In this document: one piece after another, positions 45,145 to 56,592 of the stretch | How the letters are laid out: each line of letters starts with the position of its first letter | How positions within the stretch are numbered: position 1 is the first letter of the stretch | NCBI GenBank assembly: GCA_012932865.1 | Contig: SAXG01000045.1 | Span: forward strand, 62,001-126,000 | DNA: 64,000 nt | Reading direction: 5' to 3' | Source of the DNA: Amylostereum areolatum | Taxonomy: Eukaryota; Basidiomycota; Agaricomycetes; Russulales; Stereaceae | Translations under genes and position numbers: made by a program | The notes under the pieces: model-generated | What the model was told of the DNA's origin: nothing | The model's input: the letters and a program-made list of their open reading frames with translations, nothing else | The model's database searches: none

Positions 45145-46582
45145 TTAACTAAGATCCAATCTACGACCCAGCCTAGTTTCTTCGTATTTAGTCTCTCCGT
45201 TGATAGGAAGCCAGCCAGTGGATTGTTCAGGCTTCATAGGAGTTTTACTCCCCTGCAGTGAATCAGGTGTGGCATTCCCCGGAGGAGGGGGTGGAGGTTC
45301 AGTCGTTGGTGCCGGCGGGTCGCTGGGCTCGTTCAAAGGTTTATACAATCTAGATCGCGGAGAAACATGGATAGGACGGGGCACCTGAAAAGCAAAAGTT
45401 ACATTCGGTTTTACCAAATAGAACGCAAGTTGTGGTGGCATACCTCCACGATTCGGTCGAGGTGCTCTCCCAAAGGCGAACTCGATTGAAAATTATAAAA
45501 TTCAAGGATGATGTCCAAGGAGTCTGCGGGAGGTGAAGTTATTGTATTACGGGAAGACAATGCCTGCCGCACCTGCAACCGCCAATAGCTCCGTGTCGTC
45601 GAAGCAGAAGAAATCGATGGCGAGCCGTGATGCGTCCGGTGAAGTAGGTTTGTGTGATGGTGGGGTTGGAAGAGATGCTGTAGGTGCTGAAGATGATATG
45701 CGGGCGTCCAGTGAAAGTGAATTAGGCCCGTCTGCGACCTTCTGGGCCAGGACAAAGCAGGCTGCTGCTATGATTCTTGGTGGACATAGAACACATAACG
45801 GAGTGCGATATCTGTCGGTATCGTAAGGATGAATAAAAGCAACACCTGGATGCGTACTCACGAGTCGTGAGCTATACTAAAGGCGTAGTCCTGAACAATG
45901 GGCGAAGTGTCGCATGCTTCGAACAATGTGACGAGGTCGCCATGGGGGCTGTCCACAACGAAATCAAAACAAAGCGCGTCCAGGAGAACTTCTTCTGTCT
46001 GGAGAATCCACACCACGGCCTCTTCAACGTCCTGAAAGCGCCAAGTCAGAATTGCGAGGCTCAGCAAGAGGTTGAACACGCACCTTGCCGTTGTCTGGGA
46101 CGTGTCCAGGATCTATGCCTTTCAATTTCGAAACCATCACTCTCGCCACATCCTTCAGCTTCCTCCCGCACTCCTCCGTTTTTGTGGCAAGGAAAATGCA
46201 AGCTGCGGCAACATTCTGTCGCTGAAGAATTAAGTCGAGTCGACAGAACAGGGCATGAGCAACAGACCTGCCGGTGATAGTCTTCCATGGAATAACGCAT
46301 GAAGAACCGATGGAACCACGTAGCAGCAGTCATGATACCCGGGATGTGGCTGCGATAAGAATTGTTGAGCAGCTGGGAGGAATGAGGACAACTGAGTTGC
46401 GATACTCACAGGCCGATCGACGACCCCAAACGGAAGAGAAACTCGATACCCCTGGCTCGATCGTACATCTCATCATGCATAGACCTATCCAAGGCTGTGG
46501 GTGTCTGCGAAAGGCATTCAATAGGAAATAGCCACTGTGCGTCGACGCCGAAGGGACCGCCAGGGACAGAGACGGAGGCCAT
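45145..46582 (-). CDS. Cyclin, CTK2/cyclin K-like (transcriptional CDK partner)
   Basis: Seven exons: 46582-46410, 46349-46268, 46215-46084, 46031-45862, 45811-45573, 45523-45444, 45384-45145, exactly 371 residues. The cyclin box is clear: RARGIEFLFRLGSSIGL joined to PGIMTAATWFHRFFMRYSM, then VAAACIFLATKTEECGRKLKD, and the second fold VVWILQTEEVLLDALCFDF with PPRIIAAACFVLAQK. TAATWFHRF and ATKTEE are typical of cyclins L/K/T and yeast Ctk2, which activate CDKs that phosphorylate the RNA polymerase II C-terminal domain. The C-terminal 75 residues are Pro-rich and disordered. The exon 1/2 acceptor was chosen so phases agree; the nearer acceptor (14 bases upstream) would break the frame. Confidence 0.9.
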
Positions 46583-49411
46583 GATGGTCGTCGAAGGTGA
46601 AGTCGACAATTCAGACTCAGACAACTTTCGGGATGCAAGGCGTTTTCGTCACGTGGTAGATCACCGGATCGTGTGGCCCTCGGACTCCCGTTGAGCTCAG
46701 CGCCTAAAGCGCCTGTCTTTTACCATCCTCAGGCTCACGACTCACCGTCACATACCGGCCTCAGTCTACGAGAAATACCCCCGCATCGAACAAGCGCCGA
46801 TTTTGAATAGGAACAAAACGCCCGCCAAATTATTCTCGCCATCGGTCGAGCAAGCCGTAGAGTCCGTCACCAGCAGCCTGGTCACACACCCTCTGCTTGG
46901 CCTCTTCTTATCTCCCGCCATCCCTATCCCTATTCTGTAACATCACCTCCCCGGATCCTGCTTTTCTCTGAAATTCGGAATTTTTTTTTACGTCGTCTCT
47001 CTGAGCTATCATGCATCATGCACCAACCCCCGCATCGATAACATCCGTCAAGTACCTGTCGCGACCTCAACGCACATTCATTCTGCACGCATTGGCCCCG
47101 GACAGAGCTAACCTAGCCACTTGCTTCTCACATCTACCGATTGGGCCCTCCATAACGTCCTCGTGCATTTGGAAATGTCAGCGATAACGCGTAACGGTAA
47201 CAAGTCTCCCTCTTGCTGTTACTGAACACTCCCAATCCCTCGCATCATTTCAGCTCTACCCTGCTCTACCCCACCAGCTAACATCGCCATGAGAACGTGC
47301 TCCACGGCCCTGTGCTTCTTCCCCACTTGAAGGCGTGAAAATACTCGATCGTGAGATAGTAGTCAACTCGTCCTCGGTGCTCACACTTTGCAAAGATCTT
47401 ATACCCCGGATCAACGTGCCAGTCCGCGCGCCTTCTACTTACGGCCGCGGGCTTCCTTATGCTTCTTTCTGCACAGGACTGTCAAAATAACATATGATTA
47501 TCATATCGATGCGTCTACAATCGGGGAATGACGGTATGTGTCTATTGGTACAGAAGCTGGTGACGAAGTTGTTCATGTCGGCAGCGGCGATTACGGAAAA
47601 CAGACCATCGAGGGAAGCGGGAAGCAAGACATCCTCCGAGCGGTGGCGTCACGGGCGCAGGATTCAACGGAAACCGGCCTGATAACATGCGGGGCAGACG
47701 TTGTCGATTCGAGGATCTGTGACGCACGGATCGTCAGCAAGCAGCCCTGGTGCGGTACCGAAACCAAGCCTCACTGTAGGATTGCGGAAAATCGCGGCTA
47801 TGCGAACGACGTCAGCCCCCCGGAAGCAGATGCGCCAAACGTGAGCGCCACTCACAATTGTCGACAAGTTTGGTTGCAAGCCGGAGACATGCAGTCCGTT
47901 GGGTGCCGAGGACTCCATTTGCACCATCTGCTATCGCAATGAATCTGCGTTATGGTCAGGGAACTACAGCAGAAGTGAGTGTGTCGTCCGACATACGAGT
48001 TCCTCTGGCTGCATGGCGCGTCAACAAAGAGCCAAGTCCGCAGACAAATATGACACTTACCAGTTCTATCTCGTGGTGGCAGCGAAGGTAGGTGTTCGTT
48101 ACTCTGGAACCACTACTGAACAAGGGGAGGATAGGGGAACGAGCGTTTCATTTACCTTCTGGTATGGCACATCGGTTTTCAAGCTTGTGTGTTAGGTGGG
48201 ATTTTGGTGGACGGGCGGATGGGGCGGAAGCGGTGGTTTGGAAATTCAGTTGTTTCCGGAGGGCCTTTTAAACCCAACGGCCAAGCGTACCGACCTGACC
48301 GAGGCATTGTCAAAGGGTGTCGCCCCGTCGAGTGCTGGCTGAAGATAACATCATGGATCCATACGTCGCGCACAACCGATGAAATCATCCTCGGAAGTGC
48401 TGGCAGGGTCGATCACCAGGCATTCCGGAACGGACTCTAGCGGGCTAACGCTCGACGACGGGCGGAACACAAATGCGGACGGGGATCTCAGTTCGGTCGG
48501 CGTATCTGGCTTCGCGCATCTGTCGTCTTTCCGACAAGCGGGAGCGGCAGAGGCAAACGCCAAAAGGCTAATCGTCGACGGGGCAGCGTTCCTGGATGCA
48601 CTTTGTGTCGCCTGAACCGGGCTGCCCGAGGCGTTGGCCCCCGTTGTCTCGTGTATGACTTGACGCATCCCTTTAATCAGCCCATTTCTTTGACTTTAAA
48701 ATTGATTCCGGGCGTGTGTTGAAAGGATAACCACCGGGACGAGGACCCGAGCGGTTCTCTGCGCCGACTGCGAACGTGCCGTAACGTCGAACGCCCGACT
48801 TGGAATAGGAGGAGCACCAAGTCGCCCCCCGCACATCAGAAACAAACAAGGACGTTCCGCCCCCCGGGCCCGCCTGCAAGTGTCGGGCTCCTCCGGCGAT
48901 CCTTCTTTTGAACGATGACGTCCATGTCGATCAAAGCAGGGGGGGGGCTCACAAGCACGCGCGGATGTATGCCTATGTATGCGCCGTGCAGCGTCACCGA
49001 GCCCTCTCGGGACCACTCCCAGATAAATATCGTCCGAGCTTTCTCACCAGTCTGCGATCCCGGTACCAGGCGAAGGATAGGATCATTGGACTTTCGTCAC
49101 AGGCGGCCGGTCACAAATTAATTCCAATGCCATATACCAGCATAGGAGATGATCAATCTTGACCGCGACTTAGAAGCCAGCGTCTGGGGCGCACGATTCG
49201 GTACTGCTACCGAGACATCGGTGAACAGAAGTTTAAAGGTTATCGCGTCATCGATATATATATAAGTTAGTGAGAACATACCGCAGGCGGGTTGCAAATC
49301 GTAAGAGGAACCGCGGTATAGCCTCTGAATAAAGATATCCTCAACACCCACAAAATAAAGTTTGGACGAATCCTGGTCTCGTTCACACATAGAAATGATA
49401 TATTCCACCAA
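46583..49411. other. 2.8-kb region without a supportable gene
   Basis: It runs from the cyclin start (-) to the eIF2B alpha stop (-). It includes the cyclin promoter. Several open frames of 60-134 residues exist on both strands between 47490 and 48880, some Cys-containing (minus strand about 47664-47927, plus strand about 47899-48195). None shows a signal peptide plus coherent splicing or a known domain. No tRNA, repeat or transposon was seen. Confidence 0.5.
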
Positions 49412-51088
49412 TCAACCTGCGAACATGCCAACTAAATACTGACTGACTCCCTCCGGTGTCAACACGCCCACGTCGGAGAAGACGAGAGAGATTAAGTCGG
49501 GCCTTTCAGGGAAAAAGGTTAGCGGGTGAGGACTCTGGATTTTTTTTCGTGGCGGACCTTGTGTAATCCACGTCGGGGTTCTTGGCGATTTGTTCTGCGC
49601 TCATCGTGCGCTGGCCGGAGGATAAGACGGGCGTCATGGACGAACTCGCCATCGATGTCATCGTCTTGTTGCTATCCTCCGCGATAGGGACGGCCTGCCC
49701 TGGCTCCTTCTCGTCCGCGCTGTGTCCTGGCTGCTGGGGGAATGACAAAATTCCGGGCTTGTGCGTCGGTAGGTCGTACTGTGATAGCGGGAATAACCGA
49801 TGGAACTTGTAGCTTTAAAAGGTGATGGTCAGCGACGTGCAGCGTAAAAGATGAGGACACCCAAGGCACCTTTCTGCCAAGGCGTAAAATGGTTTATTCT
49901 CCGCTTTTGCGATAATGGCCATCTGATTACTGCCCACGGCGTTGATCAGGCCTCCGCTCTCTACCACTGCTTCCGATCCTACGAGAACAAAATCGACCTT
50001 ATCCATGACATATGCGACGGCAGAGTCGAGAACGACGGTGCAGGGAATACCGGCAGCCGTCAGGGCCTCGTATGTTTTGATCCTGAGGAGAGGTATGAGC
50101 ATCGTCGCCCAGGCGAGAACACCGCGACATACTTACCCGAGGCCGCGCGGTCTGGCTTCCGTCACGTAGACAGATATGCGCTTGCGTTTGTGCGCGTGCA
50201 GCAGTGCCTGCATGACGACGCGCGAGTAGGAGTGGGTGAGGATCTGTGACGGATCAGAAACGGCTTCATCGGGGTGACATCACCATCGCGGCAGCGTACC
50301 ACAGAATCGTCTTTGATGAAGCCCAAAGTGAGTTCGGCGACTTTGGCGCGGAAATTGACCGCCTCCGAGGCGTATTTCTGGCCCTGTCGCACCAACTCGG
50401 TCTTGAGCTCTGAGAAGCTCTCCAAAGGCACGCCGTCAGTAAAAAAGACACCGACGAAAGCACGTTTCCGGTCGACTCACAGCAGACTCGTGCGGGAAGA
50501 GCGTGACGAAGGCGATGAAGAGTTCGCAGCCGGCATTGAGGCCTATGGGATTGGGCACGCGTTGGCTTAGCGCCTGGGCGCCGTCGTTCAACGCTTTCAC
50601 GAGTTCAAACATAGTTCCCGCTGGATATCGGGCCGACAAGAGATAAGACGATGCCGATCCGGGATGAGCGTGAAAAAGTTACCATCGGATTGAGATGCTA
50701 GCTCGGAGAGGGAGAGGATGGCGGCTAGCGGAGCGGATATCTGACGGAGCGTGTACGTACTGTACTGTGAGTAACATCGCGCGAAGAGAGGGATGATCGC
50801 GCACCTGGGTATTCCTCGAGAAACCTCCAGTAGGTGGCACAGATATCAAATTCTCCGCCAGACGGGTGGCTGGTTGGATGTGATGCATGAGGTGCAGGGT
50901 TCCCGGACGGATCGTGGCCTTCGGTTTTCAGCTGGAGAGGAGACGCCGGAGAGAGGAACAGTAGCGACGGGCATTTTGGGGATGTATGCTACAGAGAGTA
51001 TGAGAAAAGCAAGGGTAAGACGATACAACGTGGTAAGGAAGGATACAGAAGACGAGATGGTGGTCGCAATCGCGCCGTGCTCGTCCAT
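49412..51088 (-). CDS. GCN3: Translation initiation factor eIF2B subunit alpha
   Basis: Exons: 51088-51047(?), 50931-50805(?), 50740-50683, 50620-50481, 50419-50300, 50243-50137, 50082-49870, 49812-49558, 49502-49412. The core is a typical regulatory eIF2B subunit: ISAPLAAILSLSELASQSD, AGTMFELVKALNDGAQAL, ELVRQGQKYASEA, the Rossmann-like ILTHSYSRVVMQALL, YVTEARPRG, AAGIPCTVVLDSAVAYVM, VDFVLVGSEAVVESGGLINAVGSNQMAIIA, then NPDVDYTRPDLISLVFSDVGVLTP at the end. With beta and delta it senses phosphorylated eIF2 (Gcn3 in yeast). The last exon was added by splicing; the direct read-through ends too early. The N-terminus (DICATYWRFLEEYP) is recognisable, but its join to ISAPLAA does not close in phase with the sites I see, so the 5' end is provisional. 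Confidence 0.87.
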
Positions 51089-52226
51089 TGACTCACGCCC
51101 GCCGCCGCCGCGGGCGGTCCGGGTGGGATCTTCAGATCACGTGCATGTCAATCGTGACCCCGTGATCGCGACGCGCTGAGATGCTCACTTGTCTTTGTTT
51201 TCCGGCGTCGCGATGTGAAGAAGACGGCGGATTGAAGGGACCAATAAGCGGTCGTTAGGCTTATCGTTTCGGTTGGTCAGAAACGGAATGGTCTCTCATG
51301 ATTTGAACGGACCGGAGCCGCGGCTATCTAAGTAAGGAAGCTGTCACCTTCATTCTTCTCATGACAGACTGTGAACAATGGGCGTGTACTAGAAAACGGT
51401 GTCAATGGGGAGGGTTGGTACGGGACAGTAAGGGCAGGTGAGACCGGGTGTGACGAAGGCTAGCCTCTAGGTCGGTCGGAGGAGAATCGAGATCAGAGAG
51501 ATAAAAATACATCCGGGGTGAAGCCGGACAAATGCTTCCGTCGCCATCGCTCGTGGAGGGTGAGAGCCACGAGGTTACGGTGGACACCCCTTTTGGACGC
51601 CAAGTAGGCGGTTTGTGGCCGATTAGGTGCGACTGAGCGTAAGTGGCAGGGCTGGCGCCAGCGGCGGTCTAATCGCCATCTTTTCGATTGTATGCGACTG
51701 GAGGGTGCCAGGGGGTGTCCGTGTGCCGGTGGGGGAGGGAGTGGGAAGAGGTGGATGAACGATCGGGTTCCGTAATGTCGCGATCGCGGTAAAGGCCCGG
51801 GGGTGATACAATGGCAACGAAAATTTTAGATATTGGGGGACGGCGTTGCGAGCGAAAGACGGTGAAACGGGTCGGTGCTAGCCACTTGAAGGGGAACTGA
51901 GAACCGAAGATTCAAGCTCAAGGCCTCAAGCCACACGCTCAAGGGGGAAGTAAGGGGGTGACCGGATCGGGCTATTGGTAACACGAGGATTTGGGGATTT
52001 CCATAAGCGTCGGTCGCGGTCGGTCGCGAGTTGCCAAGCGTCACCGTCGTCCAGTTTCCTTCAAATACTCGAGCGTCAATTCCCTTCCATGCCCTCTCCC
52101 TCATCCTCTTCCCGCCACACCGTGCTTTCCACCTTTCCTCGTCCCTTTCCCTCTGTACCCTCCATTCTCTCCTCTGCCACTCATCTTCTCTTCCTCTTCC
52201 TCTTGTCCCCCACCCACTCTCCCCCC
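51089..52226. promoter_or_regulatory. Divergent upstream region of eIF2B alpha and the 52.2-kb gene
   Basis: About 1.1 kb lies between starts at 51088 (-) and 52227 (+). The last 150 bases before the plus-strand gene are a strong C/T tract (CCTCTTCCCG, CCCTTTCCCTCTG), typical of a fungal leader. An in-frame open stretch reaches back to 51975, but the sequence there is leader-like. No TATA box was identified. Confidence 0.5.
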
Positions 52227-52844
52227 ATGGCTAGCCCTCCCCCAGAAGTCGTCTTCAACCCCAGCGTTTCCTCCATGGACGAATGGGCAAAGCGCACAAG
52301 CATCCCACTCACCTCCGCAGACGCTATCGGCGTCAACTACGCCCGCGCTCGCCGTTGGCTTCTTTCCATCCGCCAACAGCTCGTTCAGCATTACGGCTGG
52401 CGCGACGTCCTCCCCCTCGACGAGCGTATGCTCTTTTCCATCGAAATTCAAAGCCCGTTACGCTCTTCAGGCGGCCTTCCTCGCTCCCCCGACCTCCGCC
52501 TCCAAATCCCCGCCAACGGCTCCTCCTTTTTCAACCGCGACCGACGCGTCCAATGGGAGATGGTCTTCCATTCCGCCGTCTTTCCATGCATGCGACACAC
52601 CGTACCTCCCGTCGCCGACCTCCTCCACCTCCTCCAATGCCTTTTGACCGGCCTCCTCGTCCTCGTCAAGGAAGAACAGATCCCCGCTCAGGGCATCTAC
52701 CGCACCATCCGCGGTCTCCCTCCCATCGAGTGGGTCACCTCCCATGAGGCCCAGCTCGTCGAGATCTTCGGACAGCAGCACTACCGCCAGCTCTTCCGCG
52801 CCGCTGGCGACAAGCGCATCGCGTTCAAGCTCGAGCGCGAGTGA
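52227..52844 (+). CDS. Uncharacterised 205-residue protein
   Basis: Single-exon gene with a start at 52227 (MASPPPEVVFNPSVSSMDEW); in-frame upstream ATGs at 51975 and 52089 would add a Ser/Pro/Phe tract that looks like translated leader. I do not recognise a domain. Composition is that of an ordered, mainly helical protein: GVNYARARRWLLSIRQQLVQHYGWRD, WEMVFHSAVFPCMRHTVPPV, DLLHLLQCLLTGLLVLVKEEQ and HEAQLVEIFGQQHYRQLFRAAG. There is no signal peptide; one Leu-rich segment (LLHLLQCLLTGLLVLV) could be buried helix or a weak membrane segment. Codon use (third-position C) resembles neighbouring real genes and supports coding. It may be a basidiomycete-restricted protein. Confidence 0.72.
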   Translation: MASPPPEVVFNPSVSSMDEWAKRTSIPLTSADAIGVNYARARRWLLSIRQQLVQHYGWRDVLPLDERMLFSIEIQSPLRSSGGLPRSPDLRLQIPANGSSFFNRDRRVQWEMVFHSAVFPCMRHTVPPVADLLHLLQCLLTGLLVLVKEEQIPAQGIYRTIRGLPPIEWVTSHEAQLVEIFGQQHYRQLFRAAGDKRIAFKLERE

Positions 52845-53628
52845 ACCCCCTCACCAACGCGTCCTCCCCAAACCCTTGTCAACCCATTACATCCGCAAGG
52901 CTGTGGTGGGATGACATCAAAAAAAAACGGGGCCAGCGCGTCTTCCACACGAGGCGTCCGCGCCTCACAACCCCTCCCCCCCGGTCCCTGGTGGGCGTTG
53001 GGCAGGGCTTTTCTCATCCGCCATCCCCCACTTCTCTATATCCATTCCTAATATTTCCCGTCGTCTCATAATCCTGCCTTTTTGCTCGTTATAATCCGTT
53101 TAGACCTCGTTTTCCCTACCGTACCCGGGCTCATCTGCATCTCCTTGCTCTTTCCATTTGTTGTCATTGCTGCATTCCTCTTTCGCATTTCTTCTCGCAT
53201 ATGTATCGCCACCATCCCCCGTTTGCCTGTATCATTTGGACGTTCCTGCTAATACCTCCGTCATCATGTCCATTCATTTCCTTTTCCCCACCTCATCACC
53301 TCAGGAGTCCATCATGTCTTCTCGTGTATTTCATTCAAGTTCATGCTGTTCAATATTTGTCGCAGTTCGAGTCCTACATCCTTTATAGTGTCCATAATCG
53401 TACCGATGCTTTGCAATACACCGCAGCCCGTGTTCCTCCCCCAAAACAATGCATACAAGTAGACGTCCTGGTGTCTGCAGAACTCGGCGCGTCCTCGTCT
53501 GCAAGCGCGTATCGACACGTGACCGAAAGATTTGTGAGCACGGCGACTGCGTTCATCTCTTCGTGAACATCCATTTTCCTATTATCCATTCAGAGGTTGG
53601 CCCTCTTGCGACGCGAAATCTGCTCCGT
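52845..53628. other. Intergenic between the 52.2-kb gene and MetAP1
   Basis: The 784 bases separate two co-oriented genes. It is T/C-rich from about 53030 to 53330, consistent with 3'UTR plus promoter. Open frames are low-complexity shadows. Confidence 0.55.
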
Positions 53629-55521
53629 ATGAGTGAAGTGCGCTGCCAGAGCTCAAAATGCCCCAACGGCAACCCGCCCTCGCGCCTGGAATGCCCGACT
53701 TGCAACAAGTAAGCCGTGGGCTTCTCGCTAATCAACTGGACGGCGTGTTGATAGGCGTTCGCACAGGCTCGGGATACAGGGATCCTTCTTCTGCGGCCAA
53801 GACTGCTTCAAGGGCGATTGTGAGGCTGAGCAAACAAATCATCTCTCGTAGCTTGGCCGTCACTTACCGCCCGTTTCTTCAAGGGGTGAGCGAAGCTGTT
53901 CCGATCCAACGGAGGCGGCCGACTCACCAGCACACAGAAAACGCACAAACTCATACATGAGCTTGCGACACCTCGCCAGCCTTTGCTGGACGACCCTTCG
54001 ATCAACAAAAGTGCGTGCACTTCTCATCGAAAGCATCTGACTTGCGCATCCATATGATCTGTCCAGATGGCACCTTCAACCCCTTCCACGGATTCAGCTT
54101 CTCGGGATTCGTGCGCCCGGCCTACCCGCTCTCTCCCACCCGTGTCGTCCCTGATCACATCCCGCGTCCTGACTACGCCGAAGGAGGTAGGACTTCCCGT
54201 CTTTTCAGTCAGGTCAAGGAGGCCGTGTAAGCTGAATATTGACTCTTCTCTGCGCATCGTAGCGATACCAATATCGGAGAACAGACGTCTCGCGCAACCG
54301 CCCCAGATCCTTACCCTGGAAGAGCAGGAGAAGATGCGCACGGTGTGCCGGGTGAGTTTCAGTTCTGTCCTCCTCCGATCCGCGGCCAGTGACCCCTAGA
54401 TCATTATAGCTAGCACGGGAGGTGTTGGACATCGCCGCTTCGCACATCCGCCCTGGGATCACAACGGACGAGATCGATGCTGTCGTCCACCAAGCATGTA
54501 TCGAGAGAAACTCGTATCCATCGCCGTTGAACTACCGAAAATTTCCCAAATCTGTGTGCACGTATGTAGGCCACGCGACTCTATTGTGTTCACCTTCTCA
54601 TATGGGCGTACTAGGTCCATTAACGAGGTCATCTGCCATGGCATCCCAGACCAAAGAAAGCTCATAGAGGGCGATATCATCAACATTGGTGCGGCGCCAG
54701 TCTTCTTTGACCTGGTCGTTACTGACCCTTATCACGTCAGATGTGACACTGTATCACGACGGTCAGTGTGTCCTTGTGGAAGCCTGCATGTCGTGTCCTG
54801 ACTGTTCCCGAACTGTACAGGCGTACACGGTGATTTGAACGCGACGTATCCGGTCGGCCGCATAGACGAGGACTCGGAGAAGCTCATACGCACAACGAGG
54901 AAGGCTCTCGACGAGGCTATCAAACTCTGCAAACCTGGCGCCCTCATACGCGATCTCGGAAAGACCATGTAAGTCCCGCCACACGTGTACAAAGGGGCCC
55001 CGCTCACCCGAACGTCCAGCGAACCCATCGCGAGGGCAAACGGCTGCTCCGTGGTACGATCGTACACCGGACACGGGATCAATTCTCTCTTTCACTGTGC
55101 GCCGAACGTCCCGCACTACGCGAAGAACAAAGCGGTTGGGACGATGAAGGCCGGGATGGTGAGTGACATGTGGCTGAAAAGATGTCGAGTCGGTTCACGT
55201 CTTATCTTCTAGTGCTTCACCATAGAACCGGTGCGTGCAAACAAGCACTTTCATACTACCCGATACGTACGACGTGATTGCTCACCCCCCCGGTCTTTTC
55301 CCAGATGATCAACCTGGGAGGAAACTGGGACGAGGTGCATTGGCCAGACAACTGGACCGCGACAACCATAGACGGCAAGCGAAGCGCCCAGTTCGAGGAG
55401 ACTTTGCTGTGAGTCTGATCCTTTGCGCATCTCCTGCCGAATTGATTCCAACCCCCTCGGAAACAGGATCACGGAGACAGGAGTGGAAGTCCTGACCGCA
55501 GGGAAGCCTCGGGATTTGTAG
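53629..55521 (+). CDS. MAP1: Methionine aminopeptidase 1 with zinc finger
   Basis: Fourteen exons: 53629-53708, 53755-53819, 53852-53885, 53931-54010, 54067-54186, 54263-54351, 54410-54561, 54615-54688, 54741-54761, 54821-54968, 55020-55158, 55213-55230, 55305-55408, 55467-55521, exactly 392 residues. It removes initiator Met from nascent chains at the ribosome. The N-terminal zinc finger shows C-x4-C (CQSSKC), CPTC, CGQDC and THKLIH. The linker has [14 protein letters not shown] and [13 protein letters not shown]. The catalytic M24 fold has CHGIPD, metal ligands in [29 protein letters not shown] and QFEETLL. An 18-base exon encodes CFTIEP. Exon 3 inserts about 12 residues into the zinc finger where animal MetAP1 has CFKGSWATHK; this part is least certain. 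Confidence 0.95.
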
Positions 55522-55990
55522 CATTTTCCTGTACGCGTTTTATGGCGAGGGGTTGAATGTATGCTTGAGCGTCCGCCGACGGGTCCGCGCCCCATTGCCC
55601 ACGTGAGCTTCTTTCCTTCTGCGCTGCCGTCCAAGTCTACGTGCCGGCATTCTCGACAGCTTAGACCCGGCTTGAAGTGGAGATGGACTCCCTTGCAACC
55701 GTCCAAGAACGCCCAAGGGCCCACGGCGGGAAGGTCGTCCGGTCATGTGCGCGCTGGCAGAGGGGGTGAGATGGAGGGCTCTGAAGTGTCTTATCGCCGC
55801 CCCGGACCTTGCTCGTCCTTGTATCAATGTATGAGATTCGAATTCTAGCGAACCGAGGAAACGATTTTTTTTTCGCAGACTCTCCGCTTATCGCATCAGT
55901 GTATGCTATGCCCCCATATCATCTGATCTTGCCCCATCCCCAGCAGGCCCTCTCCTTGGTTTTTTCCTCTCTCAGGCTGCACCTACCAGG
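55522..55990. other. Intergenic between MetAP1 and the 149-residue gene
   Basis: The 469 bases separate two plus-strand genes. No gene is supported, and no clear promoter motif beyond a CT-rich stretch near 55960. Confidence 0.5.
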
Positions 55991-56592
55991 ATGCCCGCGG
56001 ACGCTGTCTCCGCCTCCCCCTCCTTCGAACCGTTCCTTCTCGTCGAGAAATGTGGGTCCATGCGCGGCACGCCAATATACGTGATCACGAAACACAAACC
56101 GTCCGTATCCATCTTCCCCTCGCCTCTTTGCCCGCGCGGAAAAAAAATAGAACTCAGTCGGACTTTGTACAGCGCCACGGGAGAATACTCCGCGAGCACG
56201 GTTCGTCGCACATCTCTGCGTTCCTTCCCCCTTCGCTCGCGGTTCTCGCGACTCATCCCGTGCGAACGTAGAGGGAGATCCGATGCATGGATTTGGGCGC
56301 CGAGGCGTTCGGGACCTACAAAGCGAAACAAGGCGGATGCAGCCAAATACAAGTAAGCCCTTCCCCCCTTCCGCGAAAAATAAATGCAGTTGACCAACCG
56401 AACGCGTGTCAAAATCTCGCAGTTCTTCAACGAGACGAGCGACCTGAAGTGGGTTTATCGCGTTTCTCCCCCTTTTTCGTCGGATTTGTTTTTCAGGGCC
56501 GAATTGACAGGTGCACCAACTGTGGAATGGAATTTTCCAAGTTTTATCTGCGGCAGAACGTGCTTGTCGAGGTGCGCGGCTTGCCCGCGTGA
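55991..56592 (+). CDS. Uncharacterised small protein, 149 residues
   Basis: Four exons: 55991-56200, 56272-56352, 56390-56452, 56497-56592, all introns phase 0 with GT...AG. Reading: a Ser/Pro N-terminus, RGTPIYVITKHKPSVSIF, ELSRTLYSATGEYSAST, REIRCMDLGAEAFGTYKAKQ, RTRVKISQFFNETSDLKW, then GRIDRCTNCGMEFSKFYLRQ and NVLVEVRGLPA. The alternation of short beta-like segments resembles small basidiomycete DUF6593-type proteins, but I cannot confirm the family. Support comes only from coherent splicing; a long minus-strand open frame covers the same bases and is Arg-rich without a domain. Part of exon 1 (about 56060-56140) could be an unrecognised intron. Confidence 0.45.

Noticed and set aside
47494..48668. 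Possible small secreted-protein gene
   Set aside because: Frames are too short, no signal peptide, and no set of introns gave a coherent protein.
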